Source: Sulfitobacter maritimus (GTDB lineage: Bacteria; Pseudomonadota; Alphaproteobacteria; Rhodobacterales; Rhodobacteraceae). Taken from it: a stretch of DNA of 64,000 bases. Shown here piece after piece: positions 26,894-35,670 of the stretch. The stretch lies in assembly GCF_013346665.1 (NCBI RefSeq), contig NZ_JABVBB010000021.1, positions 186,001-250,000 of the forward strand, given 5' to 3'. Both the position numbers and the translations under genes were made by a program. How positions within the stretch are numbered: position 1 is the stretch's first letter; every line of letters begins with the position of its first letter. The notes under the pieces were generated by a model. That model saw only the letters and a list, made by a program, of their open reading frames with translations, was not told the origin of the DNA and searched no databases.

Positions 26894-27985
26894 TTAATCA
26901 CCCTTGTCGGCTTTTGAAACCGACTTCTGCAAGGCCGCCACATCGCGCAGCAGGCGCGGCAAACGCCGCAGGGCTTTGTAGATCTCGGTTTGTTTAGACA
27001 TCTGTGTGGCGGGATAGCCCAGCATGGTGCGGCCTTCGGGTACGTTGGACAGCACGATCGTCCCGCCCCCTGCAATCACCCGGTCGCCGATGGTGATATT
27101 GTCTGCCAGACCAACCTGCCCACCCAGCACCACATTGTCGCCCACACGCGTCGAACCACCGACCCCAGCCTGCCCGCACAGCAGGCAATTGCGGCCAACA
27201 ATCGCGTTGTGCCCGATATGCACAAGGTTGTCGATCTTGGTGCCGTCGCCGACCTGAGTGTCACGAATAGTGCCGTTGTCGATGGTAGAGCCCATGCCCA
27301 TCTCAACATCCGCGCCAATGCTGACCGCCCCGAGCGAATGAATACGGGTCCAAGGCTGCGGCTGCGCATCGCCTTGGTCGCCCAAGGTCTGACGCGCTTT
27401 TTCAACAGTAGACAGTTCCGCCGTGACAAAGGAAAACCCGTCGCCCCCCAAACGGACGCCCGATTGCGCGATAAAACGCGCCCCGATGGTGACGCGCGCG
27501 CCGATGCTGACATGCTCACGTAGAAAGCAGCCTTCGCCAAGCTGTGCATCCACTCCGATAAAACATAGCGGTCCAATCACCGTGCCTGCGCCAATCCGCG
27601 CCCCGGCAGAGATCACCGCCAATGGCCCAACCGAGACCCCTTCGCCCAGTTCCGCTGCCGGATCGATAATCGCAGAAGGGTGAATACCCGGCTCAAACCC
27701 CTGCCCTTTGTCGAGCATCCGGGTAAGGCCAGAAAGCGCGTATCGGGGGCGGTTTGGCAAGATCGCGGCCTTGAGGCCCAAGGCTTGCCAATCGGCCCCT
27801 TCCCAAAGCATCGCGACCTCGGCGCTGCCTTGGGCAAGACTGCTGGCATAACGCGGATCGGTTGCCAAAGCGATCTCGCCCAGTTTCGCGCTTGCGGGTT
27901 CTGCAACGCTGGTCACTTGAAGCGTTGTATCGCCCTCGGCTTGCGCGCCGAGAGCCTCTGCAATTTGCTGAACACTAAAAGTCAT
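26894..27985 (-). CDS. lpxD: UDP-3-O-(3-hydroxyacyl)glucosamine N-acyltransferase
   Basis: Third enzyme of lipid A synthesis: transfers a 3-hydroxyacyl chain from ACP to UDP-3-O-acylglucosamine. 363 residues: uridine-binding N-terminal domain (1-100), then a hexapeptide-repeat beta-helix with catalytic His in LVHIGHNAIVGRN and the ACP-contacting C-terminus MLGYPATQMSK. It is not beside fabZ-lpxA-lpxB here but heads a lpxD-ACP-KAS set on the minus strand. Confidence 0.95.
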   Translation of the reverse strand: MTFSVQQIAEALGAQAEGDTTLQVTSVAEPASAKLGEIALATDPRYASSLAQGSAEVAMLWEGADWQALGLKAAILPNRPRYALSGLTRMLDKGQGFEPGIHPSAIIDPAAELGEGVSVGPLAVISAGARIGAGTVIGPLCFIGVDAQLGEGCFLREHVSIGARVTIGARFIAQSGVRLGGDGFSFVTAELSTVEKARQTLGDQGDAQPQPWTRIHSLGAVSIGADVEMGMGSTIDNGTIRDTQVGDGTKIDNLVHIGHNAIVGRNCLLCGQAGVGGSTRVGDNVVLGGQVGLADNITIGDRVIAGGGTIVLSNVPEGRTMLGYPATQMSKQTEIYKALRRLPRLLRDVAALQKSVSKADKGD

Positions 27986-28021
27986 ATCGCGCCCGGCCCT
28001 TTGGTTGTTGAGCCTTGAGGG

Positions 28022-29638
28022 TTACCCCTGAACGCCCCGCAAGACCACCCCCGCCTTGGATAGGGCAGACCAAATCCGCGCGTCACGGCCATAGACGTCA
28101 TCGCGATACTCGGTATGGCCCCGCGCATTGGTCACGGCGGTCCGGTAGATCAGATGCACCGGCACTGGCTCTTCCAGGACAACCCGCGTTTCGCGCCCGC
28201 TGCGCAGGACCGCTTGAAACTCACCTTCCGGATCAGCCGATTGTGGGGACAGCAGTTCATAGGCGAATTCAAAAGGTTCGGCCAACCGCACACAGCCATG
28301 GCTAAAGGCACGCACATCGCGATCAAACAGGCTCTTGGCGGGCGTGTCATGCAGGTAGATGTTATATTTGTTAGGGAACATGAACTTCACCAGACCCAAA
28401 GCATTGGATCGGCTGGGCGGCTGGCGCATGGAAAACGGAAAGCTGCGTGCGGTGTAGCGGTTGAAGTTCACCGCGCCACGGTTCACCTTGCGGCCCCGGC
28501 TGTCGGTAATCTCAATGTGGTTCACCGCATAGGGGTTGCGCTTCAACTGCGGCAAATATTCCTTGGTCACGATTGAGCGCGGGACATACCAACTGGGGTT
28601 GACCACCATGTGCTCCATGACGTCCGAGAATTCGGGCGTGGGTCGATCTTCGCGCGCGGCCCCAACGACGGAGCGGGTCTCAAAGGTGATCTTGCCATCA
28701 TCGATGATCTTGGCAGAAAAGTCGGGGATGTTGACCAAGATATGACGTTTGCCCCGGTCAGTGTTGAACCAACGCTCTCGCTCCATCGCCACCATGACCG
28801 ACTGCAGGCGCTTCTCAACACCGATGTTGATCTGCTTCATCGTGGCAGGCCCGGCGACGCCGTCGGTGTTCAGCCCATGGGCCTCTTGGAACTGGCGTAC
28901 GGCTTCGGTCAGCGTGGCATCATAGTCCACCGCGTTTGACCGCTCCAGATACCCCATCGCGATCAGTCGGTTGCGCAGGGCGATGACGTCGTTGCCCCGG
29001 TCACCCGGCTCCAGCTTGCCTGCCGGAACCGTTGGCCCCCAGCCGCCTTGCGACAGAAGCTCCTCCATCGCAATTTTCTCTTTCAAGAGCGCGTTATATT
29101 CCAAGCTGCGCGGCGGCAGTGCGCGGAAAAAGGCTGCAGGAGAGGATTTTGGCAAATCTTCGAGGTAGGTTTTGCGATCACGGTAGGGAATCTCACGTAC
29201 AATCTGACTGATGATACGCTTGGGGATCAGCATCCCGGTCTGCACGTCGCGGGCGTATTTAAGGAACACCTTGCTCAGTTCCACTTCGGCAAGGCCACGG
29301 TCGCGCGGCGTTTTCGCGTTGCGCAGCGTTTCCAGAATCGAATCAGGATTGTAGCGCGAGACCGGCAGGCCATGCGCATCGGCGGCGCTGATTGCGCGCA
29401 GCAACTCGGCACGGCGCAAACGATGTGTGTCCTCTGCACCGGTCCAAAGCGCTTGGTAATTGTTCTCGCGATAATAGGTCGCAATGTCATCATCTTGCGC
29501 CGCGGCTTCGGCCACAGCTTGCTTGAACGCCGTGACCTGAGCCGCCACGGGGCCGGCCCCGATCAGCGTCGCCATAATCAGGGCCAAACCCACAATAAAA
29601 CTGGGCAGATGCCGTGAAACTGTCGCGCTGAATGCCAT
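28022..29638 (-). CDS. L,D-transpeptidase of the YcbB/LdtD type
   Basis: Periplasmic peptidoglycan cross-linking enzyme (3-3 crosslinks), 538 residues. Order of parts: signal peptide (about 1-34), an N-terminal domain (about 40-200), a peptidoglycan-binding domain around DVIALRNRLIAMGYLE, and a YkuD catalytic domain with FSHGCVRLAEP, whose Cys is the nucleophile. The start is set at the ATG at 29638, preceded by GGGGAAAG; an ATG 12 bp upstream is possible. It is divergent from the DUF882 gene. Confidence 0.93.
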   Translation of the reverse strand: MAFSATVSRHLPSFIVGLALIMATLIGAGPVAAQVTAFKQAVAEAAAQDDDIATYYRENNYQALWTGAEDTHRLRRAELLRAISAADAHGLPVSRYNPDSILETLRNAKTPRDRGLAEVELSKVFLKYARDVQTGMLIPKRIISQIVREIPYRDRKTYLEDLPKSSPAAFFRALPPRSLEYNALLKEKIAMEELLSQGGWGPTVPAGKLEPGDRGNDVIALRNRLIAMGYLERSNAVDYDATLTEAVRQFQEAHGLNTDGVAGPATMKQINIGVEKRLQSVMVAMERERWFNTDRGKRHILVNIPDFSAKIIDDGKITFETRSVVGAAREDRPTPEFSDVMEHMVVNPSWYVPRSIVTKEYLPQLKRNPYAVNHIEITDSRGRKVNRGAVNFNRYTARSFPFSMRQPPSRSNALGLVKFMFPNKYNIYLHDTPAKSLFDRDVRAFSHGCVRLAEPFEFAYELLSPQSADPEGEFQAVLRSGRETRVVLEEPVPVHLIYRTAVTNARGHTEYRDDVYGRDARIWSALSKAGVVLRGVQG

Positions 29639-29968
29639 TTCTTTCCCCATGCAATAATGTTAGTCGGAACTCGACCTAAAGTATTTGTCCGGTTTGCCAA
29701 CAACTACATGGCCAAGTCTATTCAAATTTCCGTTCGCAGGGGATTTTGAAGATTTACGGTGCGCCGCGACCACGCTCAACCCTTGATATTGTTAGATAAA
29801 TTTAGCGCACTGCGCAAAAACTTGCCTAAATTTGCGAACATATGGAACCTTTTCAATTCAGCACTTGGTCAGGTTTACCCCCTATGCAATAACAATGTTG
29901 CATCTGGGGATGAGTTGAATGGTCCATGTAACATCTTGGGCAAAACAGGCAGAAGACGGGACAGACAT

Positions 29969-30538
29969 ATGACAGGCATTCGCCAATCGGGGATGACCCG
30001 ACGCGCGCTTCTTGGCGCATTCGCAGCTACCACAGTCACGGCAGCACCGACATTCGCAAACGCAGCAGGATTTCTTCGCGGAGCAGGCGACATTCGCCGC
30101 ATTCGCATGTATTCCGGCCGCACTGGTGAACGGCTTGATATGATCTATTGGATCGAAGGCCAGTACATCAAGGACGCATTCAAAGAGATCAATCACTTTA
30201 TGCGTGATTGGCGCACGGATGAGGTCATCAATATGGACCTGCGCACCGTGGACATCATGGCCGCTTCGCACAACCTGCTTGATGTGAGCGAGCCTTACAT
30301 GCTGATTTCCGGCTACCGCAGCCCCAAGACCAACGCCATGCTGCGGTCGCGCTCCGGTGGTGTTGCGAAACGCTCCTTGCACCTCAAGGGTCAGGCCGCT
30401 GACCTGCGTCTTGCTTCGCGCTCAGTCAATCAAGTCGCGAAGGCGGCGATGGCTTGTGGCGGCGGCGGCGTTGGGCGCTACTCCGGCTCCAACTTCACGC
30501 ATATGGATTGCGGCGCGGTGCGCAGCTGGGGCGGCTAA
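29969..30538 (+). CDS. DUF882 (YcbK-like) peptidase M15-family protein, Tat substrate
   Basis: A 189-residue exported protein. A twin-arginine signal MTRRALLGAF is followed by a hydrophobic stretch ending in FANAA. The DUF882/YcbK domain has LISGYRSPKTN, SLHLKGQAADLRL and SNFTHMDCG. The His and Asp residues match the zinc site of the M15 DD-carboxypeptidase fold, so peptidoglycan trimming is likely. The 330-bp gap shared with the divergent transpeptidase is AT-rich and should hold both promoters. No terminator or other gene is seen in it. Confidence 0.92.
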   Translation: MTGIRQSGMTRRALLGAFAATTVTAAPTFANAAGFLRGAGDIRRIRMYSGRTGERLDMIYWIEGQYIKDAFKEINHFMRDWRTDEVINMDLRTVDIMAASHNLLDVSEPYMLISGYRSPKTNAMLRSRSGGVAKRSLHLKGQAADLRLASRSVNQVAKAAMACGGGGVGRYSGSNFTHMDCGAVRSWGG

Positions 30539-30568
30539 AACTCCGACACTTGCGACGATCGATATATC

Positions 30569-30592
30569 AAGGCACCTTCGGGTGCCTTTTTT
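30569..30592 (+). terminator. Terminator of the DUF882 gene
   Basis: An 8-bp stem AAGGCACC / GGTGCCTT with TTCG loop, followed by T residues. Confidence 0.88.
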
Positions 30593-30725
30593 GTGTCTTC
30601 TGAAGCGTTCCGGCTGTTTGTCCATCCGAAGGGCGAAAATAGGCGTTTCCCCTCCATTTCCGTTTCACCTTTTCCCGGGCGTCGCACCGATCTAGGGTTG
30701 CGGAAAACCGGACGGGAAGACGCCA

Positions 30726-32366
30726 TTGACCAATCTTAATACGACAGCGCGGATCGCCATTGTCGGCATGGGGCCGCGCGGGCTTGGGGCGTTAGAAGCC
30801 CTGACAGAACGCTGCGGGTCAGTGGCTGCAAGGCTTCAGATCGATATTTTTGATCCGGCTCGCCACCCCGGTGCCGGGCCAAACTTTAACCCCGCCGAGC
30901 CGCACTATTGCCTGCTTAACATTCCCCACCGGGACCTCGCCATCCGGCCGCCCAAAGACACGTCCATCGGCAGTTTCGCGCAGTGGCAAGAAGGCCAGCC
31001 CGACCCGGACGCCTTTCCACCACGCGCAGAGCTTGGCCGCTACCTTGAAGCGCGGCTGGTGGATCTGCTGCGGCATGGAAACGTGGGCGGACAGCCGGTC
31101 ATTCAGTTTCTGAAAAATCCGGTTCAACGGATTAGGCGCGACGGCACTGGCTGGCGTTTGCAGAGCACCTCAACGGACCATGGCGTCTATGACGAAGTGT
31201 TGTTGACCCTTGGCCAGCCCCCGGTTCACCCTGATGACCAATACGCTCAATGGCAGAAACATGCAGCCACGGCTAAGGCTGATCTCATGCCCGCCTACCC
31301 TGCCCGGCATTTCCGCAACGCCGCGGCGGCATGGCAGGGCAAACGGGTGGCCATTCGTGGTTTGGGCCTTTCGACCTTTGACGTTCTGCGCGGTCTCACC
31401 ATCGGGCAAGGGGGCGTTTTCGAAAGGGGCAACTACCACCCTTCTGGACGCGAGCCTGAACGGATCCTGCCCTTTTCGCTGAATGGGCAACCTCCCTTTC
31501 CTAAGCCTCAAACCGAAGCACTTGATGCGACATTCTCTCCAACGCACGCCGAGACCGCCACATTCGAACAGGCCGCGACCGAGGCTGTCGCTTCTGATCC
31601 CAAAACCGCGACCGCTTTGCTGTCAGAGGCGCTTGTCGTAGCCGTAGCCCGCATCGTGGCTGCACAAGACATTCCCTCGGATGCAGTCCATAAATGGTTG
31701 GCGCGGGAATGGGATGCGCCGGGCAGCCAGGAACATGCGACCCCCCTGGATACGCTGGAACAAGGGATCGATATGGCCCGCGGTGCTCTGCCGCCGAGCA
31801 TTGGCTATGCGCTTGGGCAGGTCTGGCGCAAATGGCAAGATCCTTGGCGCAACGCCTTCAACCCCGGACATGCCAGCCCCGCCACGGCGAAACGACTGAT
31901 CGGATTTGACGAAGGGTTGAAACGCTACTCCTATGGCCCACCGCTCGCCTCTGCTGAGGAGTTGCGCGCCTTGGTGGACGCGGGCGTGGTCGATCTTTCC
32001 TGCGCGAGCGATCCGGATATTACTACAATCTCGGAAGGCTGGCGGCTGGAGACGGTGGACAGATCTGTTGAGGTCTCAGTGATGATCGACGCCGTGCTAC
32101 CAACACCGAACCTTGAGCATCTCGCCGATCCGTTGCTGTCTGATTTGATCGAACGCGGCCAGCTGACCGCCCTGTCGCCAGAACTCGCCGCTGCCACCGC
32201 GCCGGACGGGTCTATGTACGACAGGAAAGGCGATCTCGTGCCGGGCTTGTGCCTTCTGGGGCGGCTTGCGCTTGGCAGTGTGACGGCGGTGGACTCTCTG
32301 CATGATTGCTTTGGCGAGTCGGCGGACCGCTGGGCTGCGGGGGTGTTAAACCGTCATAATCGCTAG
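30726..32366 (+). CDS. FAD/NAD(P)-binding protein (NAD_binding_9 family)
   Basis: A 546-residue oxidoreductase-like protein. The Rossmann motif IAIVGMGPRGLGALEAL lies at about 10-26, a second region PAEPHYCLLNIPHRDLAIRP near 60, and GLCLLGRLALGSVTAVDSLH near the C-terminus. The family is described as HI0933/YwaH-like NAD_binding_9. Members occur with siderophore or polyketide genes, but no such genes are here and the substrate is unknown. The start codon appears to be TTG, with GGGAAG upstream. Confidence 0.85.
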   Translation: MTNLNTTARIAIVGMGPRGLGALEALTERCGSVAARLQIDIFDPARHPGAGPNFNPAEPHYCLLNIPHRDLAIRPPKDTSIGSFAQWQEGQPDPDAFPPRAELGRYLEARLVDLLRHGNVGGQPVIQFLKNPVQRIRRDGTGWRLQSTSTDHGVYDEVLLTLGQPPVHPDDQYAQWQKHAATAKADLMPAYPARHFRNAAAAWQGKRVAIRGLGLSTFDVLRGLTIGQGGVFERGNYHPSGREPERILPFSLNGQPPFPKPQTEALDATFSPTHAETATFEQAATEAVASDPKTATALLSEALVVAVARIVAAQDIPSDAVHKWLAREWDAPGSQEHATPLDTLEQGIDMARGALPPSIGYALGQVWRKWQDPWRNAFNPGHASPATAKRLIGFDEGLKRYSYGPPLASAEELRALVDAGVVDLSCASDPDITTISEGWRLETVDRSVEVSVMIDAVLPTPNLEHLADPLLSDLIERGQLTALSPELAAATAPDGSMYDRKGDLVPGLCLLGRLALGSVTAVDSLHDCFGESADRWAAGVLNRHNR

Positions 32367-32481
32367 CCCCACAGCCCCGTGGGAATTATACAACAGATTG
32401 TGATCCGGCCTGCGCGATGGAACAGCCGCCTCCCATATGGGTTCTTATACCAATACCGAATTGGACAAGTGGGGAACCAAC

Positions 32482-33081
32482 ATGAAAAGAAGACATTTTA
32501 TCTCTGGCATCGCAGCAGGTAGCGCCGCGTTGACCAGCGGGCTTTCCGCGCCTGCTCTCGCACATCCGCCAAAGGAAATGCCGAGCTACGATGTGCCCGA
32601 GGATATGATGCCAAAGTTGGTGCCAATTGCAGAGGGTGCCACACCTTATGAGGTTCACGTCGATCCTGACAACTTTGCCCTTTATTGGACGCTGCCGGAC
32701 AACATGGCCATGCGCTACACCGTTGGTGTGGGCCGCCCCGGTCTTTATGAAGCGGGTGAATTCTATGTGGGTGCCAAAAAAGAATGGCCAAGCTGGACGC
32801 CAACCCCCGGCATGTTGGAACGAGAGCCGGAAAAGTATGGTAAATACCGTGATGGGATGCCCGGTGGGCTGAACAACCCCTTAGGGTCGCGGGCGCTATA
32901 TCTCTTTACGCCGGAAAAGGGCGATACTTTCTTGCGGATTCATGGCACGGATGATCCCAGCACTTTGGGTCGGCGGGTGTCCAACGGCTGTGCACGACTG
33001 GTCAACGACCAGATGGTCGAACTCTACGACAAAGTGCCGATTGACACGCGCGTGGTTCTTTATGAGCCACTTACCTCGTAA
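32482..33081 (+). CDS. Small L,D-transpeptidase (YkuD/ErfK), Tat-type signal
   Basis: A 199-residue exported protein. The start is MKRRHFISGIAAGS with GGGGAA upstream; the RR plus hydrophobic stretch suggests a Tat signal. The YkuD domain ends in RRVSNGCARLVND, where the usual SHGC reads SNGC with the nucleophilic Cys kept, and an upstream His in RIHGTDDP. It probably attaches or exchanges crosslinks in peptidoglycan. It is the second L,D-transpeptidase in a 5-kb stretch. Confidence 0.93.
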   Translation: MKRRHFISGIAAGSAALTSGLSAPALAHPPKEMPSYDVPEDMMPKLVPIAEGATPYEVHVDPDNFALYWTLPDNMAMRYTVGVGRPGLYEAGEFYVGAKKEWPSWTPTPGMLEREPEKYGKYRDGMPGGLNNPLGSRALYLFTPEKGDTFLRIHGTDDPSTLGRRVSNGCARLVNDQMVELYDKVPIDTRVVLYEPLTS

Positions 33082-33097
33082 TCAGATCTAATACCTG

Positions 33098-33139
33098 AAA
33101 AGGACCGGAGCGGGTTGATCCCGCTTCGGTCTTTTCTTT
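33098..33139 (+). terminator. Terminator of the small L,D-transpeptidase gene
   Basis: A long stem AAAAGGACCGGAGCGGG / CCCGCTTCGGTCTTTT with a TTGAT loop and one bulged G, followed by CTTTA. Confidence 0.85.
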
Positions 33140-33261
33140 ACCCGTCAGGGTCTTGCCCCCTTTATTTCACACCAATTCCCGTTTCCTCCGCTTTCCCCTT
33201 GTGTCGCTGGTTCCTCGACTTCAATATATTCGCATATTGGAATAGGTCGGAGGGCATAGCG

Positions 33262-34179
33262 ATGAGATTTACCAGAAGAACAGTATTGGCCGGGATGGGC
33301 GGTATGGCCGTCGCGCAATCGCCGCTTCGGGCCTTGGCCGCGGTCTCTGCCAATATCGGAGAGTATGAGATCATCAGCGTGAGCGACGGGAACCTCGTCC
33401 TCCCGCGCAGCTTCTTTTTCGACGGGCTGCCGCAAGAGGAACTCGCCACGGTTTTGGCACCTTATGATCTGCCTGCCGAAGAGCTTACCCCGCCCTGTAA
33501 CGTAACTTTGCTGCGCCACGCGGACCGCGTTGTCCTGTTCGACGCAGGTGCCGGCCCCGCCTTCATGCCCAGTGCTGGCATGTTGCAGAACAGTCTGGAG
33601 GCCGCCGGGGTTTCGACCGAGGACGTCACTCATGTCGTCTTTACCCACGCTCATCCAGATCACCTCTGGGGCGTGCTGGACGACTTTGACGATCTGGTCT
33701 TTCCGAACGCGACCTATTTGATGGGTGCGGATGAGTGGAACTATTGGCGCGATCCGAACACCGTCGACACCATCGGTGAGGCGCGTGCCGCCTTTGCTGT
33801 CGGGGCCGCGCGGCGCCTTGAGGCGATTGAAGAGCGCCTGGAAGAGATCAAAGACGGTCAAGAAATCCTCCCCGGCGTCATGGCACATGCGAGCTTCGGC
33901 CATACGCCGGGGCATATGTCTTTTGAGGTGCGGCAGAACAAGGATGCAGTGCTGATTGGCGGCGATGCGATTGGCAACCACCATGTGGCCTTTGCCCGTC
34001 CTGAGTGGCCCAATGGCGCGGATCAGGATGCGGAACGGGGCGCAAAAACCCGTGTGCGTTTGCTGGACAAACTGGCACAAGAACAAATTTCCTTGCTCGG
34101 CTTCCACTTGCCCAACGGCGGGTTGGGCCGGGTGGAACGCGCTGGCGACAGCTATCGTTTTGTCGGAGAGGCGCAATGA
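33262..34179 (+). CDS. MBL-fold metallo-hydrolase, Tat substrate
   Basis: A 305-residue exported metallo-beta-lactamase-fold hydrolase. Tat signal FTRRTVLAGMGG (residues 3-14). The metal motif HxHxDH is intact as FTHAHPDHLWG (His129, His131, Asp133, His134), with further ligands in FGHTPGHMS and GGDAIGNHH. The start is the ATG at 33262 with GGAGGG upstream; an open frame continues 49 codons upstream but looks non-coding. Its stop overlaps the next MBL gene (ATGA), so the two are translated together. The substrate is unknown. Confidence 0.9.
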   Translation: MRFTRRTVLAGMGGMAVAQSPLRALAAVSANIGEYEIISVSDGNLVLPRSFFFDGLPQEELATVLAPYDLPAEELTPPCNVTLLRHADRVVLFDAGAGPAFMPSAGMLQNSLEAAGVSTEDVTHVVFTHAHPDHLWGVLDDFDDLVFPNATYLMGADEWNYWRDPNTVDTIGEARAAFAVGAARRLEAIEERLEEIKDGQEILPGVMAHASFGHTPGHMSFEVRQNKDAVLIGGDAIGNHHVAFARPEWPNGADQDAERGAKTRVRLLDKLAQEQISLLGFHLPNGGLGRVERAGDSYRFVGEAQ

Positions 34180-35129
34180 AAACTATTTTGCAAACGGCGG
34201 CCCTGCTCGCCCTAACCGCCACGGGTTCTTGGGCCAGCGAAGATATCGCGGACAAATACCCCGGTTCGCTACTATATAACAAACCGGTCGAATTCATCCC
34301 CGGCGTCTTCTCTGCCATTGGAGCCACCGCCCCGCCCACCTATGAAAACGCCGGTCATAACAACAACCTGAGCTTTATCGTCACCGGTGAAGGCGTCGTT
34401 GTCATCAACGGCGGCGCGGCTTACGGACTGGCCAAAGCGTTGCACGAGGAGATCAAGCAGGTCACCGACCAGCAGGTAAAACTGGTGTTTAACGAAAACG
34501 GTCAAGGCCATGCGGTTCTGGGCAACAGCTATTGGGCCGAACAGGGCGTGCCGATCGTGGCCCACGAAGACGCGGCCCACGAGGTCGAGAAATTTGGCGG
34601 CAGCATCCTTGAGGGCATGAAACGCTATAATAAAGAGCAGGCTGAGGGGACGGAGATACAACTCCCAACCGAAACCTTCTCTGATGAATATATCGTCGAG
34701 ATGGGCGATTTCCGCATTGAGGCCCGCAACCTCGGTCCCGCGCACAGCCCCGGCGATATTGTCATCTGGCTGCCCGAACAAAGCCTCGTGATCGCAGGTG
34801 ACATGGCTTTTCATGAACGCATGTTGCCCATCTTCCCTGATACCGCGACCGCCGATTGGATTGAGACTTGGGAGACCGCGTTCGAACCGCTAGAGGCGAC
34901 CTATGTCATTCCCGGCCACGGTCATCCAACCAACATGGATCAGGTGCGCCGCTACACCCACGACTACCTTGTCTATCTGCGCGAGAAAGTGGGCGCGCAT
35001 CTGGACGCCGGTGGCGGTTTGGCGGAAGCTTATTACGTGGACCAGTCGCCCTATAAAGGGTTGGACACATTTGAAGAACTGGCCACCAAGAACGCCGGGC
35101 GGGTCTTTGAACAGATGGAATTTGAATGA
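34176..35129 (+). CDS. MBL-fold protein with degenerate metal-binding motif
   Basis: A 317-residue exported protein with a signal peptide (1-20, ending GSWA). It resembles the SoxH/quinoprotein-relay group of MBL proteins. Where the group has NTHxHxDHxxGN, this reads NENGQGHAVLGN (residues 106-117): the first two His are Asn108 and Gln110, the Asp is His112 and the last His is Ala113. The later ligands His190, Asp209 and His248 are kept. So site 1 is lost while site 2 residues partly remain. It may be a non-catalytic partner of the upstream MBL protein or use a different metal. Confidence 0.85.
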   Translation: MKTILQTAALLALTATGSWASEDIADKYPGSLLYNKPVEFIPGVFSAIGATAPPTYENAGHNNNLSFIVTGEGVVVINGGAAYGLAKALHEEIKQVTDQQVKLVFNENGQGHAVLGNSYWAEQGVPIVAHEDAAHEVEKFGGSILEGMKRYNKEQAEGTEIQLPTETFSDEYIVEMGDFRIEARNLGPAHSPGDIVIWLPEQSLVIAGDMAFHERMLPIFPDTATADWIETWETAFEPLEATYVIPGHGHPTNMDQVRRYTHDYLVYLREKVGAHLDAGGGLAEAYYVDQSPYKGLDTFEELATKNAGRVFEQMEFE

Positions 35130-35136
35130 ATGCAGT

Positions 35137-35162
35137 GCAGCGTCCCCTCAGGGGCGCTGCAA
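35137..35162. terminator. Hairpin between convergent MBL and uraH genes
   Basis: Stem TGCAGCG(T)CCCC / GGGGCGCTGCA with loop TCA, one bulged T, no T-run. It probably serves both convergent transcripts. Confidence 0.55.
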
Positions 35163-35176
35163 ACCGCGATGGGTAA

Positions 35177-35530
35177 TCAACTGCCGCGATAGGTCGAGTA
35201 GCCGAAGGGCGACAGCAGAAGCGGCACATGGTAATGCGCAGTCTCAGACATGCCAAAGCGCAGCGGCACCACATCCAAAAAGCGCGGGTTTTCCGCAGCG
35301 GTGCCATTGGCATCCAGATAATCCCCGCAGTGAAAGAGCAACTCATAGGTGCCCAACTCAAACTCTGCGGCGGGCAAAATCTGCTCATCCGTGCGGCCAT
35401 CGGCATTGGTTGTCAGCGTGCGCAGATGCCTCCGCGTCTCGCCGTCAACCCGGTAAAGTTCGATCTTCAGACCCTCCGCCGGGCAGCCGCGGGCCGTGTC
35501 CAATACATGCGTTGTCAGATAGCCTGTCAT
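35177..35530 (-). CDS. uraH: 5-hydroxyisourate hydrolase
   Basis: Transthyretin-like enzyme that opens 5-hydroxyisourate to OHCU after uricase. 117 residues; N-terminal [16 protein letters not shown] and the C-terminal tetrapeptide YRGS that distinguishes the enzyme from transthyretin. The start is set at [11 protein letters not shown] with GGAGG upstream. It is divergent from the puuE-uraD gene, consistent with a shared promoter region (35531-35670). Confidence 0.96.
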   Translation of the reverse strand: MTGYLTTHVLDTARGCPAEGLKIELYRVDGETRRHLRTLTTNADGRTDEQILPAAEFELGTYELLFHCGDYLDANGTAAENPRFLDVVPLRFGMSETAHYHVPLLLSPFGYSTYRGS

Positions 35531-35670
35531 TACATCCTCCGTGCTTCGCCGCAAAGTCGCAGGGCAGCCGTGCAGGTGAAAGTTGCCTTTTCGCGATAGT
35601 CTTTCAGAAATAAATTGAAAGCAATGCATCGTCTTACGAATTAGACAGAGAGCGACATAAGGAGAGATTG

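Noticed and set aside
32368-32383. Stem CCCAC / GTGGG after the FAD/NAD-binding gene as a terminator
   Set aside because: Five base pairs and no T-run; could be chance.
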